Part shown: piece by piece, positions 57,715-64,000 of the stretch
Numbering within the stretch: the stretch's first letter is position 1
Layout: every line of letters begins with the position of its first letter
Source: Chersky-840 sp035604715
GTDB lineage: Bacteria; Actinomycetota; Acidimicrobiia; Acidimicrobiales; UBA8190
Length of the DNA stretch: 64,000 nucleotides
NCBI GenBank assembly: GCA_963731665.1
Contig: CAVSWP010000011.1
Coordinates: 496,001 to 560,000, forward strand
Direction of reading: 5' to 3'
The notes under the pieces: model-generated
Databases searched by the model: none
What the model saw: the letters and a program-made list of their open reading frames with translations, nothing else
What the model was told of the DNA's origin: nothing
Position numbers and translations under genes: made by a program

Positions 57715-59322
57715 ATGACGGAGCCCGGCAGCATCGCGCCGCTACACTCGCCTCCCGTGCCCGAAAGCACCCCCCCGGCACCGCCGCCCGTCTTCGCGCG
57801 CGCCGACATCCGCCACCGGAGCCGCAAACGGGTGACCCGGCGGCTCCTGAAAGTGGGTGTGGTGGTGGTGGCCGTCATCGTCGTCCTGGCCGGTGTGGGG
57901 TTCGGCTACGCCGAGTACCGGAGCCACCAGATCTCGCACATCAAGGTGAACGGGCTGCTAGCGATACCGCCGTCGGGAAACGAGAACGTGGTGCTCGTGG
58001 GGTCGACCTCGCGCTGCGCCCTCAAGCAGCAGAACGCGGCCTTCGGCCTGTGCTCGGAGGGCGTCACCGGGGTGAACAGTGACGTCGTGATGATCCTGCA
58101 CCTCAACCCGAACAACAAGACCGCTTCCATCTTGTCCATACCCCGCGACCTGTTCGTCCCCAATGCGCGCGCCGACGGCCCCAACAAGATCGACGCCGCC
58201 CTGGTCGAAGGGCCCCAACAGCTGGTGAGCGCCATCCAGGAGGACTTCGGGATCCCCATCAACCACTACGTGGAGCTCAACTTCGACAGCTTCCAGGGGG
58301 TGGTCAACGCCCTGGGCGGGATCCACATGTACTTCCCCGAGCCCGTGTTCGACGCCTACTCGGGCCTCAACGTGCCCACCGCCGGATGCCACGCCCTCGA
58401 CGGGTTCCAGGCGCTGGAGGTGGTGCGGGCCCGGCACCTGCAGTACAAGGGGCCCGGCGTCACCACCAACAACCACGACGACTGGCCTCAGGACCCCGAG
58501 AGCGATCTGAGCAGGATCCGGCGCGACCACGAGTTCCTTCGGGTGCTCGCCGCGGCGGTGGCCAAGCGGGGCCTGAGCAACCCCCTCACCGACAACTCCC
58601 TGCTCGGCGCGGTGGCGCCCCAGCTCCAGGTCGACACGAGCTTCTCACTGGGGTCGATGTTCGGCCTGGTCCTCACCTTCCACGGCATCAACACCGCCAA
58701 GGCTCCCCAGCTGACGCTGCCGGTGGTGGTCCTGTCCAGCCTGAACTACTACTACCAGGGCTACGACTACGGGAACGTCGAGCTCACCAGCCAGCCCAAC
58801 GACATGCAGGCCGTGTCGAGCTTCCTCGGGCTCGGAGCCGACCGCAACACCATGACGGGAAAGCAGCTGCCCTCGCCGGGCTCGGTAACGGTGTCGGTGC
58901 TCAACGGGACCGGACAGACCGGCCAGGCGGGCCAGACCGCCGACTCTCTCAAGGCGCTGGGTTTCAACGTCGTGGGCCAGGGCGACACCTCGGCGGGAGG
59001 CTCCCTGTCGGAGACCACCGTGTACTACTCCTCCTCCAACCAGCTGGCCGCGGCCGAGCAGGTGCTCCACTCGTTGTCGGGGGCGGCCACCCTGGGCAGA
59101 GGACCGACGGCCGACGGGGCCCATGTGACCGTGGTGACGGGAACCAACTTCTCGGTGAACGCCCCGCCCTCGAATTCCCGCTCGTCCTCGAGTGCCACCG
59201 CCCCGAGCTCGGCCACGACGGCACCGTCGTCCTCGGCCCTGGCGACGCCGACGGCTCCCACCCAGGCCCTGGCGCCGTTCGACCCCCGATCGTGCACCGC
59301 CTCGGGCGGCGAAGGCCCCTGA
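57715..59322 (+). CDS. LytR-CpsA-Psr family protein with LytR C-terminal domain
   Basis: A 535-residue envelope ligase family member. One helix at about 46-66 anchors it; the LCP domain (about 75-300) shows SDVVMILHLNPNNKTASILS, IPRDLFVP, NKIDAAL and the phosphate-binding arginines of ARHLQYK and DLSRIRRDHEF; a LytR_C domain follows (about 385-470, VTVSVLNGTGQTGQAGQTAD), then a Ser/Thr/Pro-rich tail. LCP enzymes attach undecaprenyl-linked glycopolymers to peptidoglycan. ATG 57715 is used; GTG 57757, right after a TACACT, is a plausible leaderless start. Confidence 0.92.
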   Translation: MTEPGSIAPLHSPPVPESTPPAPPPVFARADIRHRSRKRVTRRLLKVGVVVVAVIVVLAGVGFGYAEYRSHQISHIKVNGLLAIPPSGNENVVLVGSTSRCALKQQNAAFGLCSEGVTGVNSDVVMILHLNPNNKTASILSIPRDLFVPNARADGPNKIDAALVEGPQQLVSAIQEDFGIPINHYVELNFDSFQGVVNALGGIHMYFPEPVFDAYSGLNVPTAGCHALDGFQALEVVRARHLQYKGPGVTTNNHDDWPQDPESDLSRIRRDHEFLRVLAAAVAKRGLSNPLTDNSLLGAVAPQLQVDTSFSLGSMFGLVLTFHGINTAKAPQLTLPVVVLSSLNYYYQGYDYGNVELTSQPNDMQAVSSFLGLGADRNTMTGKQLPSPGSVTVSVLNGTGQTGQAGQTADSLKALGFNVVGQGDTSAGGSLSETTVYYSSSNQLAAAEQVLHSLSGAATLGRGPTADGAHVTVVTGTNFSVNAPPSNSRSSSSATAPSSATTAPSSSALATPTAPTQALAPFDPRSCTASGGEGP

Positions 59323-59332
59323 GGCGGGCTCC

Positions 59333-60526
59333 CTAGCCCTGCCGGAGCCCCACCGAGGTCTTCAGGCTGCTGGCCGTCTTGCGCCACTGCACGGTGGGGG
59401 CGATGGCGTTGAGGTCGACGCGGCCGCGGTGGCGGTCGACGACGGCCAGGAGCGAACGGATGGTGGCGGGCCCCAAGAGGTGCGGCACCAGGCCCAGGTC
59501 CAGGAGCTTGGTGTGGGCGGCCCGGTAGTAGTGCTCCTCCTTCTCCACCCGGGGGTCCTCCACGTGCTCGATGCGGGTGGCCCCGGGGTAGGCCTCGGCC
59601 ACCATCTCGGCCATCTGCAGCACGCTGAAGGACTCGGTGAACTGGTTGAAGACCCGGTACTCGCCCTCCGCCGCGGGGTTGAGCAGGGCCAGCTCCACAC
59701 AGGCCAGGGTGTCTCGGATGTCGAGCATGCCCCGGGTCTGGCCCCCTTTGCCGTAGACCGACAGGGGATGGCCCACCACGGCCTGGACGCAGAAGCGGTT
59801 GAGCACCGTCCCGAACACGGCGTCGTAGTCGAAGCGCGTGGCCAGGTCCTCGTGCATGGTGGTCTCGTCGGTCTCCTGGCCGTAGACCACGCCCTGGTTG
59901 AGGTCGGTGGCCCGCATGCCCCAGATGCGACAGGCGAAGAGCATGTTGTGGCTGTCGTGCACCTTGGACAGGTGGTAGAACGAGCCCGGCTGCTTGGGAT
60001 AGGGCAGGACGTCGGTGCGGCCCTTGTGGGTGATCTCGATGAAGCCCTCTTCGATGTCGATGTTGGGGGTGCCGTACTCCCCCATGGTCCCGAGCTTCAC
60101 CAGGTGGATGGAGCGGTCGCGCTCGGCGATGGCGTAGAGCAGGTTGAGCGTGCCCACCACGTTGTTGACCTGGGTGTACACGGCATGGGCCCGGTCGATC
60201 ATGGAATACGGGGCCGAGCGCTGCTCGGCGAAGTGCACCACGGCCTCGGGCTCGAAGCGCTCCAACAGGGTCTCGCAGAAGCGGTGGTCGGTGAGGTCTC
60301 CCACCAAGGCCTCGACGCTCAGCCCCGAGACCTCGGCCCAGCGCCGCACCCGGTGCTGGAGATGGGCGATGGGCACCAGGGAGTCGACCCCCATCTCGAA
60401 GTCGTACTGCCGGCGCACGAAGTTGTCGACCACGCCCACGTCATGGCCCCGACGCGACAGGTGCAACGCCGTCGGCCAACCCAAATACCCGTCGCCCCCC
60501 AGCACGAGGATTCGCACCCGTGCCAC
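59333..60526 (-). CDS. sqdB: UDP-sulfoquinovose synthase
   Basis: A 397-residue extended short-chain dehydrogenase closely resembling SqdB/SQD1, which makes UDP-sulfoquinovose from UDP-glucose and sulfite for sulfolipid. NAD-binding GGDGYLGWPTALHLSRRGH; active-site Thr147 in KLGTMGEYGTPNIDIEEG, Tyr184 and Lys188 (FYHLSK); also GEQ-like FAEQRSAPYSMIDRA, DLNQGVVYG and KGGQTRG, all characteristic of SQD1. GTG start at 60526. The partner sulfoquinovosyltransferase is not in the window. Its upstream region has an 11-bp-phased direct repeat. Confidence 0.92.
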   Translation of the reverse strand: MARVRILVLGGDGYLGWPTALHLSRRGHDVGVVDNFVRRQYDFEMGVDSLVPIAHLQHRVRRWAEVSGLSVEALVGDLTDHRFCETLLERFEPEAVVHFAEQRSAPYSMIDRAHAVYTQVNNVVGTLNLLYAIAERDRSIHLVKLGTMGEYGTPNIDIEEGFIEITHKGRTDVLPYPKQPGSFYHLSKVHDSHNMLFACRIWGMRATDLNQGVVYGQETDETTMHEDLATRFDYDAVFGTVLNRFCVQAVVGHPLSVYGKGGQTRGMLDIRDTLACVELALLNPAAEGEYRVFNQFTESFSVLQMAEMVAEAYPGATRIEHVEDPRVEKEEHYYRAAHTKLLDLGLVPHLLGPATIRSLLAVVDRHRGRVDLNAIAPTVQWRKTASSLKTSVGLRQG

Positions 60527-60581
60527 CTCCCTTCGTCCCCCTGCGCTGATGCGACAGGCCCCATCAAGGATCCCCGATCAA

Positions 60582-60600
60582 CCTGGGATAAGCCTGGGAT
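60582..60600. promoter_or_regulatory. 11-bp-phased direct repeats upstream of sqdB
   Basis: CCTGGGAT at 60582-60589 and again at 60593-60600, one helical turn apart, in the 170-bp gap shared by the divergent sqdB and uppP genes. Direct repeats with an 11-bp period are typical of OmpR/PhoB-type response regulators (pho boxes). Since sulfolipid synthesis is often induced by phosphate starvation, a PhoP/PhoB site is a reasonable guess. Confidence 0.45.
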
Positions 60601-60683
60601 GATCTGCAGAACCGCCTGTGAAGCCGTAAGGAGACCGTGAGGATACTGCCTGCGGCTCCCCCGTCTCGGTGAGGGGACGGCAC

Positions 60684-60689
60684 TACGAT
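60684..60689 (+). promoter_or_regulatory. Candidate -10 box of uppP (leaderless)
   Basis: TACGAT ends 8 nt before the uppP GTG, so transcription could begin at or next to the start codon. No clear -35 box is seen. Confidence 0.4.
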
Positions 60690-60696
60690 CGCCGAC

Positions 60697-61638
60697 GTGC
60701 CTGGCGACCACCACGTACTGCTGGCCGCCGGCGCCGCCACCGTCCACCTCCACCTGAGCTGGTTCCAGACGGTGGTCCTCGGCATCGTGCAGGGCGTGAG
60801 CGAGCTGTTCCCGGTTTCGAGCCTGGGCCACATCGTGCTCCTGCCATCGCTGTTCGGCTGGCACCAGGTCGTCACGGTCCAGTCGGACCCCGAGTCCCCG
60901 TGGCTGGCGTTCGTGGTCCTGCTGCATGTGGGAAGCGCCCTCGGCCTCCTTGTGTACTTCTGGCGGGACTGGGTGGCCATCATCCGGGCCTGGCTCCACA
61001 CCCTCGTGACCCGGCGCATCGAGACCTCCGACGAACGCCTGGCCTGGCTGATCATCGTGGGGAGCATCCCGGCCGGCGTGATCGGCGTGGCGCTGGAGCA
61101 CCCCCTGCGCGTGGCCCTGGCTAAACCGGAGTCGGCCGCTCTGTTCCTCATCCTGAACGGCGGGGTCCTCCTGGCCGCCGAACGACTGCGTCAACGCGCC
61201 GCCGTCAAGGCGCTCGCCGCCCGGGAGGGGGCCAAGGAGGACGGGGGTCGCCGCCTGGAGACAATGGAGTACCGGGAGGCGGGCGTCATCGGGATCGCCC
61301 AGTCCACCGCCCTCATCGCCGGCATCAGCCGGGAGGGGGTGTGCATGACCGCCGGCCTGGCCCGGGGTCTCGACAACGAGGACTCGGCCCGCTTCGCCTT
61401 CCTCCTCGCCACCCCGATCATCCTGGCGGCGGGACTGTTCAAGCTGTCGGACCTGACCGGACCCCTCGGCAACGGCCTGCGGGGCCAGGCGCTGGTGGCC
61501 ATGGCGATCACGGGCGTCACGGCCCTCATCTCGGTGCGCTACCTCATGGGGTACTTCAAGACCAGGACCCTGACCCCTTTCGGGATCTACTGCCTGGTCT
61601 TCGGGACTTTCATGGCCATTTACATCGGGGTCAAGTGA
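60697..61638 (+). CDS. uppP: Undecaprenyl-diphosphatase UppP
   Basis: A 313-residue membrane phosphatase recycling undecaprenyl pyrophosphate to the carrier lipid of wall synthesis. The first signature is QGVSELFPVSSLGH (about 32-45, with the catalytic Glu36); the second is the GxSRxG motif GISREGVCMTAGLARG, where Glu replaces the usual Ser after Arg. About eight helices. The 25-residue loop with KALAAREGAKEDGGRRLET is cytoplasmic. GTG start at 60697. Divergent from sqdB. Confidence 0.93.
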   Translation: MPGDHHVLLAAGAATVHLHLSWFQTVVLGIVQGVSELFPVSSLGHIVLLPSLFGWHQVVTVQSDPESPWLAFVVLLHVGSALGLLVYFWRDWVAIIRAWLHTLVTRRIETSDERLAWLIIVGSIPAGVIGVALEHPLRVALAKPESAALFLILNGGVLLAAERLRQRAAVKALAAREGAKEDGGRRLETMEYREAGVIGIAQSTALIAGISREGVCMTAGLARGLDNEDSARFAFLLATPIILAAGLFKLSDLTGPLGNGLRGQALVAMAITGVTALISVRYLMGYFKTRTLTPFGIYCLVFGTFMAIYIGVK

Positions 61639-61725
61639 GCTCCATCCCTCTGCATTGAGCCCGCAGCGGGCGCGGGAACGGTCCCGGGGTGCGTCGACCG
61701 CTCCAAGTTGCGCCGGCGCCGCCGG

Positions 61726-61731
61726 TAAAAT
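61726..61731 (+). promoter_or_regulatory. Candidate -10 box before the GT2 gene
   Basis: TAAAAT, an AT-rich island in a G+C-rich 150-bp gap, 57 nt upstream of the GT2 start. No TTGCC-type -35 box at the right distance. Start would be near 61738. Confidence 0.4.
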
Positions 61732-61788
61732 GTGGAGCGCCCGCACCTGGCAGGTCGAGGCAGGGGTGCAAGCACGGGAGGGGGGGCG

Positions 61789-62610
61789 GTGGCTCGACAG
61801 CAACCCGGGAGCGGGCTTCGCGAGCCGCGCGCGTCGGTGGCTCCGTTGAGCCTGGTGCCGATCGAGACCCTCCCCGCCGCCGAGCTCGACCTCACGGTGG
61901 TCATGCCCTACTACAACCCGGGCCCGATGCTCCGGTCGACGGTGCAGCGAGCCGTGGAGGTCCTGACCGAGACGGGAATCTCCTTCGAGATCGTCACCGT
62001 GTCCGACGGGTCCACCGACGGCAGTGACGCTTCCCTCGACGGCCTGGCTCCCGACGTCGTGGTGCAGGTCGTGCTCCCCCATGCCGGCAAGGGCAAGGCG
62101 GTGCGGGCCGGGCTGGCCCGGGGTCGGGGCCGCTACCTGGGGTTCATCGACGGCGACGGCGACGTGCCACCCGAGCTCCTCGCCGAGTTCGTCGAGGTCG
62201 TGCGCCAACGGCATCCCGATGTCGTGCTCGGCAGCAAGCGCCATCCCGACTCGCAGGTGGTCTACCCCCTGGCCCGGCGCCTGTACTCGTGGGGTTACCA
62301 GCAACTGGTGCGCGTGCTGTTCCACCTCGACGTGCGCGACACCCAGGCCGGGATCAAGCTGGTCCGCCGCGAGGTCATGGCTGAGGTGCTGCCCCTCATG
62401 GTGGAGCACGGCTACGCCTTCGACTTGGAGATGCTCGTGATCGCCCAGCGGTTGGGGCACGGTGACCTGGTCGAGGCGCCCGTGCGCATCGGCCGGCGCT
62501 TCTCGAGCACGGTGTCGAGCCGCGTCGTGTTCGACATGCTGCGCGACACCTTCGCCATCTGGTGGCGCCTGCGGGCCGGCCACGCCTACGGAGCCAAGCG
62601 CCCGGCCTGA
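61789..62610 (+). CDS. Family-2 glycosyltransferase (polyprenyl-phosphate glycosyltransferase-like)
   Basis: A 273-residue GT2 enzyme. It has LDLTVVMPYYNPGPMLRSTV, SDGSTDGS, and the metal-binding FIDGDGDVPPELL (Asp121/123/125). The sequence DTQAGIKLVRREV and the absence of C-terminal helices resemble dolichyl/polyprenyl-phosphate glucosyl- or mannosyltransferases (Alg5/DPM1-like), which would supply donors to membrane GT-C enzymes such as the one at 49.6-51.4 kb. GTG 61789 follows GGGAGG; an upstream start at 61732 is less likely. Substrate unproven. Confidence 0.85.
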   Translation: MARQQPGSGLREPRASVAPLSLVPIETLPAAELDLTVVMPYYNPGPMLRSTVQRAVEVLTETGISFEIVTVSDGSTDGSDASLDGLAPDVVVQVVLPHAGKGKAVRAGLARGRGRYLGFIDGDGDVPPELLAEFVEVVRQRHPDVVLGSKRHPDSQVVYPLARRLYSWGYQQLVRVLFHLDVRDTQAGIKLVRREVMAEVLPLMVEHGYAFDLEMLVIAQRLGHGDLVEAPVRIGRRFSSTVSSRVVFDMLRDTFAIWWRLRAGHAYGAKRPA

Positions 62611-62668
62611 CCGCCCCTCCCGGGCGCGGCCCGAGAGCGATGCGACAACGGGGTCGTAGCATGCCGCG

Positions 62669-64000
62669 ATGACGCGCGCCCCGGACACCGATCTGGGGCC
62701 GTCGGCCGAGGCCGACGTGGTAATGACGGCGCTGTGGGGTGCGGTGCACGAGGCCAAGGGGCCGGACCCCCTCGCGCCGGTGACCGTGGTGGCGCCATCG
62801 CCCTATGCCGCCTTGTCGGCACGCCGAGGTCTGGGAGCCGCGGCGGAGCCGGGGGGTCGCCGGGGCGTGGCCAACGTCAGCTGCACAACGGCGGACAAGC
62901 TGGTGCGCCATCTCGGCGTCCCCGTGCTGGGCGCCCGCGGGCTGCGCCCGGCGCCGGGCCCTGTCGACCTCGAGGCCGTCCGGACCGTGGCCGTGGCCTC
63001 GGGCGGCTGGCTGGCCGAGCTCGTCGGGCACCCCCGCGGTCTCGTGGCCCTGCGCGACGGGATCGCCGAGCTCCGTCGTTGCCCGGCCGCCACGCTGGAA
63101 GCGCTGGCCCGGCGCCCCGGACGCATCGGCGACCTCAGCCGTCAGCTCCGTGCCGTGCGAGCGCAGCTGAACCGACGCGGCTTCGCCGACACCGTCGACC
63201 TTTCCGAGGCCGCCGAGGCCGCCGCGGGGGCTCCGGGCGCGCTCGAGGCATTGGGGCCCGTCCTCGTGCTCGACCGGGGGTCGATGCCACCGTCGCAGCG
63301 CAGGGTCCTCGACCTCGTGACGTCTCGGGCCCCGAGCGGTCGCGTCGAGTCCGGCGCCGGCGAGCACACCCTGACCGAGGTGCGCGTCTGTGCCGACCCC
63401 GACGAGGAGGTACGCGCCGCGGTGCGCAGCGTGCTGTCGGGGATCGACGCCGGCGTCCCGTCCTGGGCCCAGGCGATCTTCCACCCTCCCGGCCCCGGCT
63501 ACGCCCGCGACCTGCACCAGGAGCTGGCCGCCGCCGGCGTCGCCGTCAACGGGCCCGACCCCCGCCGCCTGGACCGGTCGGTGGCGGCAGCCACCTTGCT
63601 GGGCCTGCTGGAGCTCCCCGGCACCGACTGGCCCCGCCACGAGGTGATGGCATGGCTCTCGACGGCGCCGATCGTGTGGGGGCCCGACCGCCGGAGGGCC
63701 CCCGCCAGTCGGTGGGACTCGCTGTCGTCGGAGGCGGGGGTGGTGCGGGGTCTGGCCCAATGGGGTCAGCGCCTCGAGAACCTCGCCGCCGCCCACGAGG
63801 AACTGGACCACGACGCCCGGGAGCTCGCCGCGTTCGTCGGGAGCCTGGCGGCCAGGACGGCCCCGCCCACCGGGTCATGGTCCACCCACGCGACATGGGC
63901 GGTCGAGCTTCTCGACCACGTCCTCGACACCGACACCGGGTCGTGGCCGGTCGACGAGCTGGCCGCCGCCGAGCAGGTCCGGGGCACGGTGCTGGCGCTC
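62669..64000 (+). CDS. AddB/RecB-like PD-(D/E)XK nuclease family protein, N-terminal part (cut by window end)
   Basis: At least 444 residues, open to the window edge. It opens MTRAPDTDLGPSAEADVVMT, then VTVVAPSPYAALSARRGLGA and the segment VSCTTADKLVRHLGVPVLGA, which follow the layout of the degenerate helicase domain of AddB-type subunits (ATP-dependent DNA break processing). The catalytic nuclease domain would lie beyond 64000. The assignment rests on overall pattern, not a catalytic motif. ATG 62669 with a TAGCAT 6 nt upstream suggests a leaderless mRNA. Confidence 0.65.
   Translation, partial: MTRAPDTDLGPSAEADVVMTALWGAVHEAKGPDPLAPVTVVAPSPYAALSARRGLGAAAEPGGRRGVANVSCTTADKLVRHLGVPVLGARGLRPAPGPVDLEAVRTVAVASGGWLAELVGHPRGLVALRDGIAELRRCPAATLEALARRPGRIGDLSRQLRAVRAQLNRRGFADTVDLSEAAEAAAGAPGALEALGPVLVLDRGSMPPSQRRVLDLVTSRAPSGRVESGAGEHTLTEVRVCADPDEEVRAAVRSVLSGIDAGVPSWAQAIFHPPGPGYARDLHQELAAAGVAVNGPDPRRLDRSVAAATLLGLLELPGTDWPRHEVMAWLSTAPIVWGPDRRRAPASRWDSLSSEAGVVRGLAQWGQRLENLAAAHEELDHDARELAAFVGSLAARTAPPTGSWSTHATWAVELLDHVLDTDTGSWPVDELAAAEQVRGTVLAL

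Overview
The window reads as a chromosomal segment of a high-G+C (roughly 70% by eye) actinobacterium. The gene order (tRNA-Thr, tRNA-Met, rpmG, tRNA-Trp, secE, nusG, rplK, rplA, rplJ, rplL, rpoB, rpoC, rpsL, rpsG, fusA, tuf, the S10/spc/alpha ribosomal clusters, then glmM, glmS, acpS, nnr, alr, tsaE, tsaB, rimI, tsaD, groES, groEL) fits Actinomycetota. I infer class Acidimicrobiia or a close relative from long acidic tails on ribosomal proteins and overall protein character; that class-level call is an inference.

Layout: from 49.0 kb down to 0.07 kb everything is on the minus strand and nearly gapless. In transcription order it holds two tRNAs, rpmG, tRNA-Trp, secE-nusG, rplKA, rplJL, rpoBC, the str operon (rpsL-rpsG-fusA-tuf), the S10-spc-alpha supercluster (rpsJ to rplQ, with secY, adk, map and infA), truA, rplM-rpsI, the cell-wall precursor genes glmM-glmS, then acpS, NAD(P)HX repair (nnr), alr, an alpha/beta hydrolase, a family-4 uracil-DNA glycosylase, the t6A tRNA-modification genes (tsaE-tsaB-rimI-tsaD) and the CIRCE-controlled groESL operon. 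Many genes overlap by 4 nt (GTGA or ATGA), indicating translational coupling.

From 49.1 kb to the end the window is mixed in strand and function: a GNAT acetyltransferase, an MptA/B-type membrane mannosyltransferase, tRNA-Tyr, a YajQ-family protein, a GtrA-like protein, a GH1 beta-glucosidase, acyl-CoA thioesterase II, citrate synthase, a membrane-anchored Ig-like protein divergent from a LytR-CpsA-Psr protein, a UDP-sulfoquinovose synthase (sulfolipid) divergent from UppP, a family-2 glycosyltransferase, and the start of an AddB/RecB-like nuclease that runs off the right edge. Several of these serve the envelope.

Main oddities: four housekeeping genes (tsaB, nnr, rplM, rplO) each carry one apparent extra base, and an in-frame rpsE-rpmD (S5-L30) fusion may have the same cause. 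infA appears to start with CTG. L22, L29, S3, L4, L10, NusG and RpoC carry long low-complexity, often acidic extensions. Several candidate promoters share a TTGCCN -35 box with a TAnnnT -10 box. No CRISPR array, insertion sequence, prophage or defence system is visible.
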